This document shows, in pieces, positions 11,858 to 23,419 of a stretch of DNA of 56,176 bases. The stretch is from Trachelipus rathkii. Its lineage: Eukaryota > Arthropoda > Malacostraca > Isopoda > Trachelipodidae. Under the pieces are notes generated by a model. It saw only the letters and a list, made by a program, of their open reading frames with translations, ran no database searches and had not been told where the DNA came from. The stretch lies in the NCBI GenBank assembly GCA_015478945.1, contig JABUQX010124143.1, forward strand, positions 1 to 56,176, written 5' to 3'. Numbering within the stretch: the first letter of the stretch is position 1; each line of letters opens with the position of its first letter. The position numbers were made by a program, and so were the translations under genes.

Positions 11858-12390
11858 CTAGGTACAATATAAAGAATAAAAATAATGAAAGATTGTGTTG
11901 CGAAACTTGCGCAACGCGAACACTATTGCAAGAGCTTCTTGTTCAATAGTAGAGTAGTTTGTTTCTGCTTTGGAAAGCGACTGAGAAATAAGCGACAAAG
12001 GTTTCTCCTTGTTCTCATCCAATTGAAATAAAACAGCTCCGAGAGCAGCATTGTATGCATCAGAGTTTATGAAGAAAGGATTCTTATAGTCAGGATAACA
12101 CAGCTGTGGTTGTAACAAAAGCTTATCTTTAAGGGTTAAGAAAGCTTTTTCTTGTTCCGGACCCCAGACAAAAGGAGTGTTTTTATGCAATAACTGTGTT
12201 ATTGGTTTAATAGTTTCTGAATAATTTGAAAGTAGATGAGAAAAATAATTTAGAAAACCTAAAATTGATCTAGTTTCTGACACGTTTGTAGGTGGCTTGA
12301 AGGCAGTAAGAGTTTTAAATTTAATGGGATCGGGAGATATTTCTTTGTTGGAAATTTTAAAACCTTGGAAGAGGAGACTAGTTCTAAAAA
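11858..12390 (-). pseudogene. Gypsy RNase H domain, C-terminally truncated
   Basis: RNase H degrades the RNA strand of the RNA-DNA hybrid during reverse transcription. The frame open at 12283 begins with an ETRSILGFLNYF block, which matches the conserved RT-to-RNase H connector of Gypsy elements (SELRSFLGLxNYY type). Next come NSDAYNAALGAVLFQ, carrying the first catalytic Asp, and a TIEQEALAIVFALRKFR block with the conserved Glu. The frame then ends about ten residues later, just where a TDH motif with the next Asp should appear. The same frame can be followed upstream to roughly 12,390, past the printed open frame, showing that an indel separates it from the reverse transcriptase. Not functional as it stands. 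Confidence 0.85.
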
Positions 12391-13707
12391 ATCAACATAT
12401 TGACAATTTTTCCTAAAGGAATCAAAAACTTTTGTTATATTTTGCAAATGATTTTCCAATGAAGTACCCATAATAAGTACATCGTGTAAGAACACTCTGC
12501 AGGCATGGCCTAACAGGTGAGACAAAGCTAATTCCATTGTCATCGCAAAAATTGTGGGTGCGCTGGGCAAACCAAAATTTAGACGCATTGGACAATACTG
12601 TCCTCTTGTTGTTCGAAAAGCGAGCACTGGTTGAGTGTCTTTCTCGATTTCAATGCAGTTATAAGCATCTTTTAAGTCCAGGGAGGTAAACATGTTGCTG
12701 TTACCTAGCGAGCTGAGTATGTCCGAAATACACAGGATTGGGAACCTGTTCAAAACTGTATAAGAATTCAACAAGTGGTAGTCCGCCACAATGCGGGGCT
12801 TATCTGAATTTTTCTTTGGAATTACCAATAATGGGGCTGAAATGGGATGGAAATATACTTTCTTTTGAGAAGATTCCACCTATTCTACAATTTGTGAGAG
12901 ATATCTGTGAGGCAATCGGTACTGAGGACGATAGATCACCTTTGGTGCGTCCTCTTTCAAGGTGATGCTAAATTTTGTTAGCAGACAGATTGGTACTTCG
13001 TTGTCTTCTAAAGTTATGATGTCTTTGTAGTTCATGAGGAGATTTAACAAATCCTCCAGTTGATTAGGATCTGTTAATGTGGCACATTCGTCTTCTTCGT
13101 TCTTGAATGACTTCTGTATTATCTCCTTGTAAGTTTTTCTTAGCTGTGCGGGGGTGAGTCCTTTTGAGGAGGTAGTTAAATTTACTTGCAAAGTTTTAAA
13201 AGGCGCATCGTGAGTGAAAAACGGATTTGCTCTCATTAGAAAGGTGTTTGTTTGTAAAGTGTAAGGCGTTGCCGACATATTTATAATATCCAAAAGGACG
13301 TGACCTTTATTAACAGAACTTAAAACACTACCTATGTAAAGATAGTTGTGAAGATATGAGTTTTCAGAACTAAGAATAAGATGATCTGGAGGGGAAGATT
13401 TTGCAGGAGAAAGTGTTTTTACAGAGAGAGAGAGAGTGGTCTTAAAATAAGGATAAAGAGTAACATTGTCAATGATAGAAAGATTATAGTGAGTCTCAGT
13501 GTCTGTCATTAAGTTGTTTACAAAGCTTGTTTCTTCAGAATAAAGTGGTAAAGATGAGTTGTGATTTACTTGTGTGTCATGAAGGGTTTCACTTCGTGGA
13601 TGTACTGGGATGAGAGGCATTAAAATATACTCCGAGTTTGATACAATAGAGAGAGTATTTTTGTGTGTTTCAAATCTAACATTCGGCCACGTAAGAAAAT
13701 TAGTTCC
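12259..13707 (-). pseudogene. Gypsy reverse transcriptase, with catalytic Asp replaced by His
   Basis: This domain copies element RNA into DNA. In one frame from 13707 it shows a PQYRLPHRY block, a PKKNSDKPRIVADYHLLN block (RT motif 1), FTSLDLKDAYNCIEI with the first catalytic Asp (motif A), then RLNFGLPSAPTIFAMTM (motif B). The catalytic motif C reads VFLHDVLIMG where Gypsy elements have Y-x-D-D. The first Asp of the pair is a His codon at 12484-12486, and the Tyr is Phe. A TAG stop at 12880-12882 interrupts the frame just before motif 1. After about residue 170 of the second open piece (near 12,390) the frame shifts and conservation passes to another frame. Inactive on three independent counts. 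Confidence 0.9.
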
Positions 13708-13710
13708 TTA

Positions 13711-14438
13711 AAGAAAGTTTGAATTAAATCCACAGAGTTTATCATCAAAGACAATGAAATTAATTGGCAAAACCCTTTTCTTTATATGAATATATAAAAT
13801 TGTTGTCCCTATTTGATCAAAAATATCTCCGGTGATTGACTTTAAGGTAATGGGTGACTTTGTGAGAGGTTGTTAATGGCAAATTTGTTTTCTAGCTCTA
13901 AGATAAGAGACTGTTTAGTCAAGCTACTGTTACTGCCTGAGTCTAGCAAAAAGGGTTTATTGTGTAATGTGTGCTTATCAAAAGTAATATCAGTTTGTAA
14001 GAAATAAGCAGGATCTATAAGAGGTTGAGAATTTGTGTTTACATCTATCAGTACGGCAGTATTGTTTGTTAAAGAAGAAGACAGAGTTAGTTCTTGTGAA
14101 AAAGAGTTTGTAAAAGTTTTATCAGGGGTTAAATTAGAAAAATGATTCTGCTCTTTTGAAGATAAAGAATGAGATCTTACATGAGGTTGTCTCTGAGTTG
14201 TGGTGGTACCAAGATTTGAAAAAGGAGAAGCTTTATATGGTGCTTGAGTCTGAGTTTGAAATAATTTGTCATGTGGAGGTCCATGGACCGATTCATAATG
14301 CTCAGAATTAAAGTTGTTAGAAGATGGTTGTGAAGTGGGTAACGTTGCTTCATTAAAAGAGATTATAGGTTCTGAGAAAATATTATGAGATTCAGGGAGA
14401 GTGTCCTGAGACAAATTTTGATTTATAAGATGAGGCAT
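13711..14438 (-). pseudogene. retroelement aspartic protease with upstream linker
   Basis: The protease would cleave the element's own polyprotein. The open frame at 13842-14438 ends with FLLDSGSNSSL, a retroviral-type D-S/T-G active site with the Asp codon at 13941-13943. The remainder of the fold continues in another frame from about 13,860 to 13,711, including an ITGDIFDQIG stretch and a hydrophobic core strand. It stops at a TAA (13708-13710) just before the conserved Gly-x-x-Phe-Leu turn, which is readable beyond the stop at the head of the RT frame. So one frameshift and one stop break this domain. The 130 residues before the DSG motif are Ser/Thr/Asn/Gln-rich, without a visible CCHC zinc knuckle. 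Confidence 0.75.
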
Positions 14439-14470
14439 TCGAAGGGTGGGGAGAGAGTTCTGGGTAAAAG

Positions 14471-16089
14471 TTAATGGTGGAGAGAGATTAAAGTTATTAA
14501 ATCTGAGAAAGAGTTGGAGCCATCATGAAACTCAAATAATATAGTTTGAACTTTGTTTTTATCAGGAGAACCACTACTATTTTTAAAACTGCACTTCACA
14601 TGGACACTGTTATCATGTGCCGTACTGCACCGCACCGCAATCATCAGCACCGTGTTGTGTTTATATAAATTATTATTAAAAGTTTGATTACTCACATTAT
14701 TATTATTTTTGTTAGAGTTATATATTTCCCCGTTTTTAGTGAAAGCTTTATTCCTGCCTATATTCATCTTAAGCGCTCACGTCTCTTTTCCTAACTTATT
14801 CACCATATCAATCTGTGCATTAACTCTATCTATACTTTGCCTCTCTGTACTATCTGATACATTTACTAGTACTTCCTCTCTGCTTTTTACCTTGGCATCT
14901 GCTCTGCCTTCCTGATCATCTGCCATATTCCATATACAACCATTTCCTTTTCCTTTAACTATCGTTTGGTAATTGTTTTGAGAAAGATTCATATTCTGTA
15001 TCCAGTTATCAAAATAGGTAATATGATTCTTCCTAAAGGGATGTGAAAGCTTAAGTGCAGTGGATTTTTCTTCTCCAAGTGGTACGTTATTGATAGTTTG
15101 TGTCTCTACTACTACTTTTTATTTTCTTTAGTAATATTTGCTGCCTCATTGTGACTGTACATCATGTTAAATATACTACTACTATTCTTTTGAGGCTTGT
15201 CTGCAATCGCGTTGCCAGTTTTTAACTTTGGCATGTTAACTCCGTTTTTGGAGTTGTTTGTTATCTCACTGCTACCTACCTGGGCATTTGCTATGCCTCG
15301 CGAATTTAATGTATGCTGTATATCAGTCTGAAAATTGTTGTTAGTCTTAAAATTATTAGGAATATCCCCAATATGACCCTCAAATTGAAATGTAGGATTC
15401 TCAGTGGTGCTATCGTTGCTGTAAAAAATGGGGTTAGTCATTTGAGACAGGTCCATATTCCACATCCTCTTTCGAACACGGGTAATATGTGCCTCTTTTG
15501 GAGTTTGTGAAAGCTGCCTTGGAGTGGATTTTCGGTCTTCCAGAGGTGATTGATTTAAACTTTGCATTATTACTTTTGCTTTTCTATTTTCGTGAAGAGA
15601 GAAAGTACTCTCAGCGTAATTTTCCTGCTTTGAAGTTTGTGAAAACTCCAGTGGATTAAAACTTTGCGTCATAACTACCTTTTTGTTGCTCTCATTAAAA
15701 GCGAATGCACTCTCATTTTTAATATCATTAATGGTATAAGCTTTGCCATAAGTACTGTATGGTATGTTTTCTACATTAGCTATTCTGTTTTCATTAATGG
15801 TGTTTGGTACACCTTGAAAAATCTGTTGCTCATTAGTGTTAAAATTCCCTTAGAAATTAGTATAATTATTGGTGCATGCAATATTAAAGTGCTCATTTAA
15901 AAAATTGTATCTATCATCAATATTTATATCTATTACAACATGATCTTTAGGTGCAGAAATATTTGAAACATTTAAATTAATGGGCTTTGGAAAAATGACA
16001 TTATGCTTAATGCTAACATTATTAGGGGGTAAATCATTGCTGAAAGAGAAATGGTTAGTATATGTACAATTTGGTTCATCACTTGTGAA
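14471..16089 (-). pseudogene. gag-like Asn/Ser/Lys-rich region with internal repeats
   Basis: Translation can be followed on the minus strand through a TAA at 15850-15852, a frame change at an A-run near 15,117-15,122, and a TGA at 14777-14779. The product is hydrophilic and rich in Asn, Ser, Lys, Gln and Thr. A 33-34 residue unit repeats: NENRIANV (from 15795), NESNKKVV (from 15696) and HENRKAKV (from 15594). The last is followed about 155 residues later by ENKK and KVVVETQ, split by the A-run frameshift. The third and fourth copies also share downstream blocks: PLED..KSTPRQLSQTPKEAHIT against PLGEEKSTALKLSHPF..NHIT, and NMDLSQ against NMNLSQ. Position upstream of the protease makes it the gag equivalent, but no capsid homology or CCHC knuckle is visible. 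Confidence 0.6.
15115..15795 (-). repeat. tandem/interspersed protein repeats in the gag-like region
   Basis: Units begin at about 15795, 15696, 15594 and 15129 (minus), a spacing of 99, 102 and 465 nt. The first three are head to tail. Each start follows an ES-x-F-x-x or similar block and reads (N/H/K)EN/S-x-K-x-V. The repeats are visible at DNA level but diverged, so they are old internal duplications rather than recent slippage. Confidence 0.6.
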
Positions 16090-16884
16090 TTAAATTTATT
16101 TTCTAAAGTATTTTTATAAACATTTCTAATAGCACTCTCTGATGGTAACACTTCATCATTAGGAGTGTCCTTTAAAATATTTGTGTGAGTGGTGGTGCAT
16201 GTGTTAACATTTACATATTCAGGAACTTAGAAGGGAGGCGATTGAGAATTTTGTTTTATTTTGTGAATTGCATTCATATGTGCCCAAATTACAGTGAGAG
16301 GTGCTTTTACACAAATTACCCTTTTTGCTAAATAAAATATTACCCTTATTAATTTTAAGAAATTCTATTGGTGATTTATTACAAAATATTTCATTAATTT
16401 TACACTTGGGAGGTCTCATCGAGACAGTCTCTTACAAAATTGCTTTCCACTGGAATATTTTTATCATTTTGCAAGGAAGGATTGTGTTGGAGAGAATCAG
16501 GTTTGGACTGCTCCTGATCTCTCACTTCCGAAAATTTTCTGGAGTCCAGGTGCTATCTACATCTTTAATATCTTTTCCTGGTTGAGATATGATTTTATTT
16601 GATGTTCTCCAATTATTTTGTAGTTTTCCTTGATGAGAGAAATGAGTGAAGGATGTTCCGGCTTTCCGGGTATGATTCCATTTAGAGAAATTATTGTCTC
16701 TTACTTGACCAGATTTGCGTTAAGTATTATAAATTTGCTTGTGAGCCAAGAATTTGGGAGTGTAATAATTGAGTGAAAATGTTTGTTGGAACCGATGGTT
16801 CTTGATATCTTTGAAAGAGTTTTTTCTTAAATGCGATTGGGCAAAGTTTTCTTCGCTATATGAGGTTTCATTTTCTCACAGCAT
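16090..16884 (-). pseudogene. N-terminal part of the gag-like region, disrupted
   Basis: An ATG at 16882-16884 (minus) opens a frame that meets TGA (16876-16878), TAA (16720-16722) and TGA (16522-16524), yet stays open for long distances between them. Around 16,530 the coding-like signal moves to another frame (EVRDQEQSKPDSLQ...). It resumes in a 66-codon frame at 16219-16419 and then in a stop-free stretch running to about 16,090. Composition is again Asn/Lys/Ser/Thr-rich, with several Cys in the 16219-16419 piece that do not form a standard zinc knuckle. The continuity of composition and strand is the only reason to join it to the element. Confidence 0.4.
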
Positions 16885-17954
16885 TTTATACTCAGAGGTT
16901 GTTATACCAAATTTATATTATACAAATATATTATGAAGAGCTTTTTGCTTTTTTAATCTAGCAAAGTGTAAATATTTATACCCCAGCAAATTAATGAAAG
17001 TTAATTTTTAATCTAAATTTTATAGAAATAGGGGTTTATGAGATATGCTTTAAAGTTTTATAAATGTAAAATATGATTTAAAAATGAGTGCAATTTTAGG
17101 TACCTGTTGTGAAACTCGTTTTTCCAGTCCACTGGCATGTTATGTAGGGGCCTCGCGTTTTCTTCTCTTTTTTCACTTAATTCTTGAACTGTTTTTTTTT
17201 GCGCTCACTGTGGCTTTTCAGACACTTTGGCTTTGTTTTTTCGGGTCTCCACAAATTGCTGTCACTTTCCTCAACTCCCTTTTCGGTCAGGGCTGAGGAT
17301 AAACAGTTTAAACCTTGGCTGGGTTTTGAGGGAAACGCGAAAACTGACTGCTTAATTTATTGCCAAAAAAATAGTACACTACGTACATACATGCCAGTGG
17401 AATAAAAAGGAAAAACCGGCGGAGAATTTCACGTGTAACAAGCACCATCAAGAAAAAAAAAAAGTGAATAATTTTGGGAGCTCATAGGCTTGGCCGGTTG
17501 AGCTGGAGATGGGGTGAAGAAGCGAGGGAAAATGGGGAAATATATTTTACTGGGGAGATAGCGAACTTTCAGTGACTAACTGGAGAAAAAAAATTGGTAA
17601 TTTGTTTGCTATCTTCTAGAGTTTTAAGATAATTTTAGAGTATCATGAATAATGGATTATATAAATAGAACGTACCATATAGTATTCAAAGCATCAAATA
17701 AAGAAAAATCAAATATAAATTGGGAATTAACAAAAATGTTGATTGGCAACTCTGAAAGAAGTTCTCAGATGGTGGGGGAGATCACGCTATCGTTTCAGCA
17801 GGGCTGGGATATAGAACAAAGAAAAAAACAAAGCAGAAGAATGTGTGGTGAAATCTTATTTGAATTTTGGAACTGGGAAAAAAAATTTGAAATTAGATAA
17901 AGAAAAAAAAAGAATCATTTTACTTTCTTATTTTAAATTTTGACAGATTCCTGA
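16885..17954. other. no gene; candidate position of the lost 5' leader or LTR
   Basis: The stretch upstream of the minus-strand retrotransposon should hold its leader, primer-binding site and LTR. Open frames at 17084-17296 and 17652-17900 (+) show no domain. I could not find a reverse-oriented primer-binding-site sequence or a duplicate of the 3' side, so LTR limits are not given. Confidence 0.4.
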
Positions 17955-18112
17955 TATATATATATATTATATAATTATCATATATATATATTATGATATC
18001 TATACTTATATATATATATATATAGTATCATATATATACTATATATATTATTAGTATATGATATATATGAAATATATATATAATATATATATTATATATA
18101 ACTATATAATGC
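17955..18112. repeat. imperfect (TA)n tract
   Basis: About 160 bases of alternating TA with phase breaks and occasional C or G interruptions. Confidence 0.85.
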
Positions 18113-18519
18113 CAACAAATTGCGCGTTCAGTTAATAATTTGTTATAAAATATTTTTGTATATTTGATGATGTGAAATACTTCGTAAGAATTTACAAATT
18201 TATGTGAGAAAATGCCTGTAATTATTTAAAGTGGATAACGTTGGCAAATTGCCCATCAAAAAATGTACCCATGTATAAAGACGTGGGAAGGTATGCTTTA
18301 GAGTAGAAATAAACAATAGCTTCGGCACCGCCGCCATAATTATAAAGCTCTCTGTAATAATTTAAATAATTAAAGAAAATATCACTAAATAAAATCTGAT
18401 ACAAAAAAATCTTTCAGTTAATGCCCGTGAAATAAAATAAGAAAATAGTATAAAAATAAAGTTAAGTGAAAGAAAATCTATACTTTTTTCGTTGGTAAGG
18501 CTTAAACTCTAGACTAAGT

Positions 18520-18555
18520 CCTTCAACAGTTGGTGACCCCAGAGTTAGACCCAGA
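18520..18555 (+). other. possible LTR end and primer-binding site of a second retroelement
   Basis: CTTCAACA at about 18521-18528 is followed by GTTGGTGACCCC (18529-18540). A CA-ended LTR followed by TTGGTGACCCC is the arrangement I recall at the LTR/leader junction of some arthropod Gypsy elements. The bases after it diverge from that pattern. No LTR start or duplicate was found, so this is suggestive only. Orientation is plus, opposite to the 11.9-16.9 kb element. Confidence 0.3.
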
Positions 18556-19116
18556 CAGTAAGTGACGCCATTGTGAAATAGAATGATTTTTGATTTATTT
18601 AAGACCAAAAAAAAAAAGAAGTTAATAATATTAGAAAATTAATAACTTTAGAAAAATAGGCCAGTAAAAGCCTAGGCTACTCATGCACATATATATGAGT
18701 TCAGCAATAGAATAAAAAGACTATAGTTTTTAGTACATTCATAAATAATAAAGCAAGAAAAAATATAAAAGCGAAAAACATAAAAATAAAGAAAAAAGTT
18801 TTAAATTAAAACCAGGTCCTAGTCCTAGTTTAAGCCCTGCCTACTGAAATTATTGACCTGTCTTAGGGTCCTATATAAGCTACAAACTATTATCTATGGC
18901 ATACAGCGGCCTATATTTTTATAATGAATGGTTTTAAATTTTTTTTTTTTTTAAGCAATTTTTTACATGCCATAGCCTACTTGGGTAATTGTGTAGTTGA
19001 AGCGAGTCAAGTGCTTTTACTACAAAATAACTAATAAAACAGTGAAATAAAAATTTTAAGTGAATGTACCATTAAGACAGTGGGTAAAAAGAAAAAAATA
19101 ATAATAATAATAATTT
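18556..19116. other. AT-rich leader-like DNA, no gene
   Basis: A-rich on the plus strand with A-runs and no open frame of note. If 18,529 is a primer-binding site, this would be the untranslated leader. Confidence 0.35.
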
Positions 19117-19128
19117 TTGCGATTTACG

Positions 19129-19383
19129 ATGACTTCGACTAGTAGCAGGTCTGGTGCTCAAAATTTAAATATTCCACAGTCTGGAATTTCTATACATCAT
19201 GTAGATGTTGAAACAAATGAAATAAATGATAATGATGGACAAAATGAAAATCTAAATGGAACGACGGTCACAGCTCAAATTATAACTTATCAGTTGAGAG
19301 TGATCATTCTCGTACCCCATTACCCGACCCACATCGAAGAACAAGGAAAGTACTCTTCTATGCAGGATATTCCTCGGTTGTGA
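19129..19383 (+). pseudogene. possible gag start of a plus-strand retroelement
   Basis: ATG at 19129 has an A at -3 and opens an 84-codon frame. It starts Thr/Ser-rich (MTSTSSRSGAQ) and continues Asn/Asp-rich (ETNEINDNDGQNENLNG). Near 19,280 another frame takes over with a basic stretch (DPHRRTRKVLFYAG) that runs past the stop of the first frame, so a frameshift is likely. Distance from the putative primer-binding site (about 590 nt) fits a leader followed by gag. No capsid or zinc-knuckle domain is visible, so it could equally be a chance frame. Confidence 0.25.
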
Positions 19384-19449
19384 GAGACAACGGCGAGTGT
19401 GGGAATTACACAGTTCGTGCCTTCTCAGAGCTAGCGAGTGCGTCCATTT

Positions 19450-22400
19450 CATTACTATTAGACCATTATATTCTGTTATGAACTCTCAGTATTAATTCAT
19501 TTCTTGCGATCGTCATATGCTTTCCGACACTTTCATTCTCATGTGTTTCGTGACACTCTCTTATACACTACTACATCCTGGCGCTGATACTATCAGAAAA
19601 TTCAGATTATCGTATAATTAAACAGACTCTTGCTAAACCTACATTTGACAAATACAACAAATTTAGAGTAATATGTCAAGAAATTTGGTACTACTGCCAC
19701 TAATGTAACTAAACTTATTAGACTCCTATCTATGATACTTATAAAAGTGAAATTACAACTTAATAATACATATAAATTATTTTTGGAGCTCGTGTGCCAT
19801 AAAAAGTATAGCGCAGATTGGTGTAAAGAATAATGCTCCATTTCCGCATAATCTACTCTATTAACAGATAAAAGTCCAATCATCAATTAGGTTTTGTAGC
19901 GTGACTCTCAGTGTATATTGCATATGTGGGTTCGTGAGCATCAAAAATGTGAAAAATCACTATCGCAAGACCAGGATTTTTTCTTCTGTGATTACTACAT
20001 ACCTGAGGATAATACTTTTTTTTTGTGGATACTCACCGTCTTAATATACAAGGATATGAAAGGGTTTTCGGTAAATATACATTAAATTGAGAGGTCTATT
20101 CAAGCAGCCTTAGATAATGTGTGTTTTATTGGTATAGTCACACATATCTAGTCTATCCAGTTATCAAAAAATCCCCACAATACACTCATAATATCAGACT
20201 CTAAAATTGCATGCTCATACTAAGAACTGCCGATCTGTCTCTTTTACCTAGGAGGCAGATAATAAGAATTCTCCTAGAGCCTACACAGTGTGCACGAAGC
20301 CGCACAACTTCATTCTATGCACCATTGAAATTTGGCCCAATAAGATTATCAATCCACTTCGTGCGAGCTAAGTGAGACACTAGATACAGCGAGAAAGATA
20401 ATAGGAATTCTCACTCACTCCAATTATATCTACATATGTGCTAAAAAAATCACACAAATATGAAATCTAGGCGAAGTTTGGAAATAGTGTGCCGTGATCA
20501 CGCTGATGGCAGCTTATAAGGACACTCCAAAGAAAATAAAAAAAGTACGTTCACACTCTCACTTTTTCTAGGCGGTAATGTGGGAGACAGCCATATCTGA
20601 TGGTCATATTCCGATATGTTTCATAGTACAATTTCTTGGAATACAATTAACAACTCCTGGGAACTTGAGGAATCTCGTAAGATGATCAAAAAGAGACCCA
20701 CTTTTGTGCGTGCAGTGTTTTATGACATTAATAACTTGAAACAAATTTCTCGGATGAATATGGAGTCTATGAACCCTACCAGAGGTGACCCACAAGGAAA
20801 GAGAGACAACACTGGTAAGCCAAAACAATTATTGCTAGGAGGGGCATTACCAAATAAATATGGGTGGACGACGAACAGTTCTTGCGTCGTTTATGATTCT
20901 CGAGCTCAAAAATCAGCCAACTTCGTAGTAAGAATTCAGTCAACTTACTCTTGCGCTCGCAGTTGTATTAAACTTAGGGTGGGTTGAAAAATAGGTTGGG
21001 TGGGCCAGCCCCTATGCCCGCCAAACACTTGGATGTTCTACTAACCCGTAAAGTGCGTTATATAATCACTCTATTTTTTCACCCGTACGATGCTGGGGTA
21101 ACTTAGGGAAAATTTGTAAGTATCTAATAGAGCGAGGTGAATTAAACTAATTATATAACCAAAAATAGATATTAAGTGGTAAAGGAAGTCAACCCTATAC
21201 TAGATCTCTAGAGTCGGTTCTCCGAATAATATATAGATATTCTACCAACATAATGGACTATATTAGCTGATAAAATGTTAGTGACATAAATCTTCTTGCA
21301 CATTACTTGCTAAATACACAACATATCATTCTACTACAACCATACTTTAGAGATTCATGTGATCATACATTCAGACAGTTTTCAATAGAAATAAACAACT
21401 AATATTGGGCGATATCAATACACCGAGTCTGTTTTAATATCTATAAGAGAGAGCGCTTCTCCTCTCCCTTAACGATTACATCTTGGTACACTGATCTCAA
21501 AAAGCTCTCGCGCTGAACAAGTATTGTATATGTATTGTATATATATATGGTGCGCTCGTATACTAAATTTGAATATTAAATTCTAGTATTAAATTAAGTG
21601 GTAAGGGTAAGGTAATATTAGCATTATCAATGTAGCGAAAAGTCAGTTATTGTGCTGGAACCTTTAGTTCCAGCCAAATAATACTGTTAGATATAGCAAG
21701 TTTAAAAGCAGGATTTACTATGCATAAGTGATGGGATCTCAGTAGCTTCCCAAAGTTTATAAAAGTTAAGTATAACATAAATGCTATATAACCAAATTCT
21801 TATAGCTCACATTGTTACTTCACATATTCATATATTATGACTCACTAATTCAATAATTGATAACAGAGGATGTATTATGCTGTTAGTATAAATCACAAGA
21901 GACGGAGGTGCTGGTCATGTTGCGTAGATTGTGTCTGTATAAGGGGACTGGTATTCTAGTGCCAGAAATATCAGATGATGTGTGTTGATAGATTTCTCTT
22001 ATTGGTTCTTCTTACTGCTGATCGCGTGCTTGATGTTGGGTAGAGTGCATGATTAACGATTGGGAGTGAATTGTTAATTGTCATTAAAAAAATACTATAA
22101 TATTCCGCTAATAGATGGGGACTATGAAAGGTGCCATTATTATTAAATTTATTATCTTATAAAATTTTTTTCCTCACGGGCGTAACCTTATTTTTATGGA
22201 GTAATTAATTGGTACATAATAATTTTTAGAGGGATAGATTTTTTTTATATCATTAATATAATAAATATTTAACCTTAAGATATTAGCTATCATTAAATAT
22301 ATTAATTGATGCCACAATCTGGTACATTATTCTTGTCATGAAAGTCATTTATCAATAGGAATGTATTCTGAACATACCTCACATATAACAAATAATAATT

Positions 22401-23404
22401 TATTAATTTATATATTATATAATTTATACATCTTCTCCTAAACTCCCTATTCCGCTATCGTACCTTCCCATTTATATACTATCTCACTATTAGTAATAGT
22501 GTATAATAAATAATTAAAAATTTATTATAAATAAAAAATATATAATTTATGGTATGAAAAGAACGATTTAGTAATATATTTATTAATACAATTATATATT
22601 ATATTAAATTTAATTAAGTTAATCCCTTGAGTAGTAGGCTTAATTACTAGAGTAACAATTGTACTCATTATACCTTAACTAAGTATGTAAATAATTAAAA
22701 TTGTGGAAAATTTAGTAAGTTGTGATTAATGATAATTAAAAGTGATAATTAATAATAGAAATGTGATATTTTAAATTATATAATGAATTTTATGATTTAA
22801 TTAGTGATGAATAGTTTTCTTATTAATTGCTTTCTTAAAATACTTGAAATTCTTAAAATAATATCAATTTCATACATACTATATTTTTCAACTTACTCTA
22901 TGTCCTTATTTAAAAAAAAATATAAAACTGACAAATCTTACTACTATAAGTATTAATATGAATAAGGCCAAATAAAGAGTATATGGAGCAAGTTAGTTAA
23001 ATGTACAGGTTATATAATAGTTATCTACTCCCTCTTCACCACTCATTGGGATTTTCCGATTTCTTTGATACTTTTCTAAACCTAGTGGTGGGTCTGAATA
23101 ATATAGTCATTAGTATTATGAGAGTTTAATTGAATTAAAAATAATTCTGAAGGAGGAAACTTTGAGTGCTTGAACTTAAGAGAGTTCTTGAGACTCGTAA
23201 AACTTACTTCTGAATATGATTAGCGTATATTTGAGTAAATTAAAAATGAGCATTTTAAAAATGTTTATTGTTCGGACTTTAGAGGGTCACTTATTTTATT
23301 GTGAACTAATGAAATTATGAACTCTTTAGGGCAGTTTCTCATATAATAGTATTGTTGAAGGCTTCCATTCCAGTGCGTATTACATATCTGTTATATTACA
23401 TATC
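19450..23404. other. no recognised gene
   Basis: The largest frame, 20616-20987 (+), 123 codons, is preceded by an in-frame TGA and has no recognisable domain. It contains a WELEESRKM block and a basic segment near RGDPQGKRDN, and its hydrophilic composition is less AT-driven than most frames here. A splice-acceptor-like CTTTTTCTAG lies at 20562-20571. Without homology I do not call it a gene. The rest is AT-rich unique DNA. Confidence 0.45.
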
Positions 23405-23419
23405 TGTTATATTCTTTCT

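Larger units (their letters stand above)
11858..16884 (-). mobile_element. decayed Ty3/Gypsy-type LTR retrotransposon, 3'-truncated
   Basis: In minus-strand order the segment reads gag-like region, aspartic protease, reverse transcriptase, RNase H, which is the conserved internal order of Ty3/Gypsy elements. I count at least five in-frame stops (16876, 16720, 15850, 14777, 12880 and also 13708) and about six frame changes, so it is a dead copy. The polyprotein breaks off inside RNase H; the integrase and 3' LTR are absent. No 5' LTR or primer-binding site could be fixed in 16.9-17.6 kb. A dead copy like this could arise by nested insertion of the repeat island now downstream, or by deletion. 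Superfamily assignment rests on the RT and RNase H motifs and is firm; the lineage within Gypsy is not determined. Confidence 0.88.

Noticed and set aside
12738..12965. Plus-strand 75-codon frame over the reverse transcriptase
   Set aside because: It is antisense to conserved RT motifs on the minus strand, so it is a shadow.
20616..20987. 123-codon frame with a WELEE block considered as a chromodomain or integrase tail
   Set aside because: Only five residues suggest it; the aromatic cage positions and the rest of a chromodomain are not visible.
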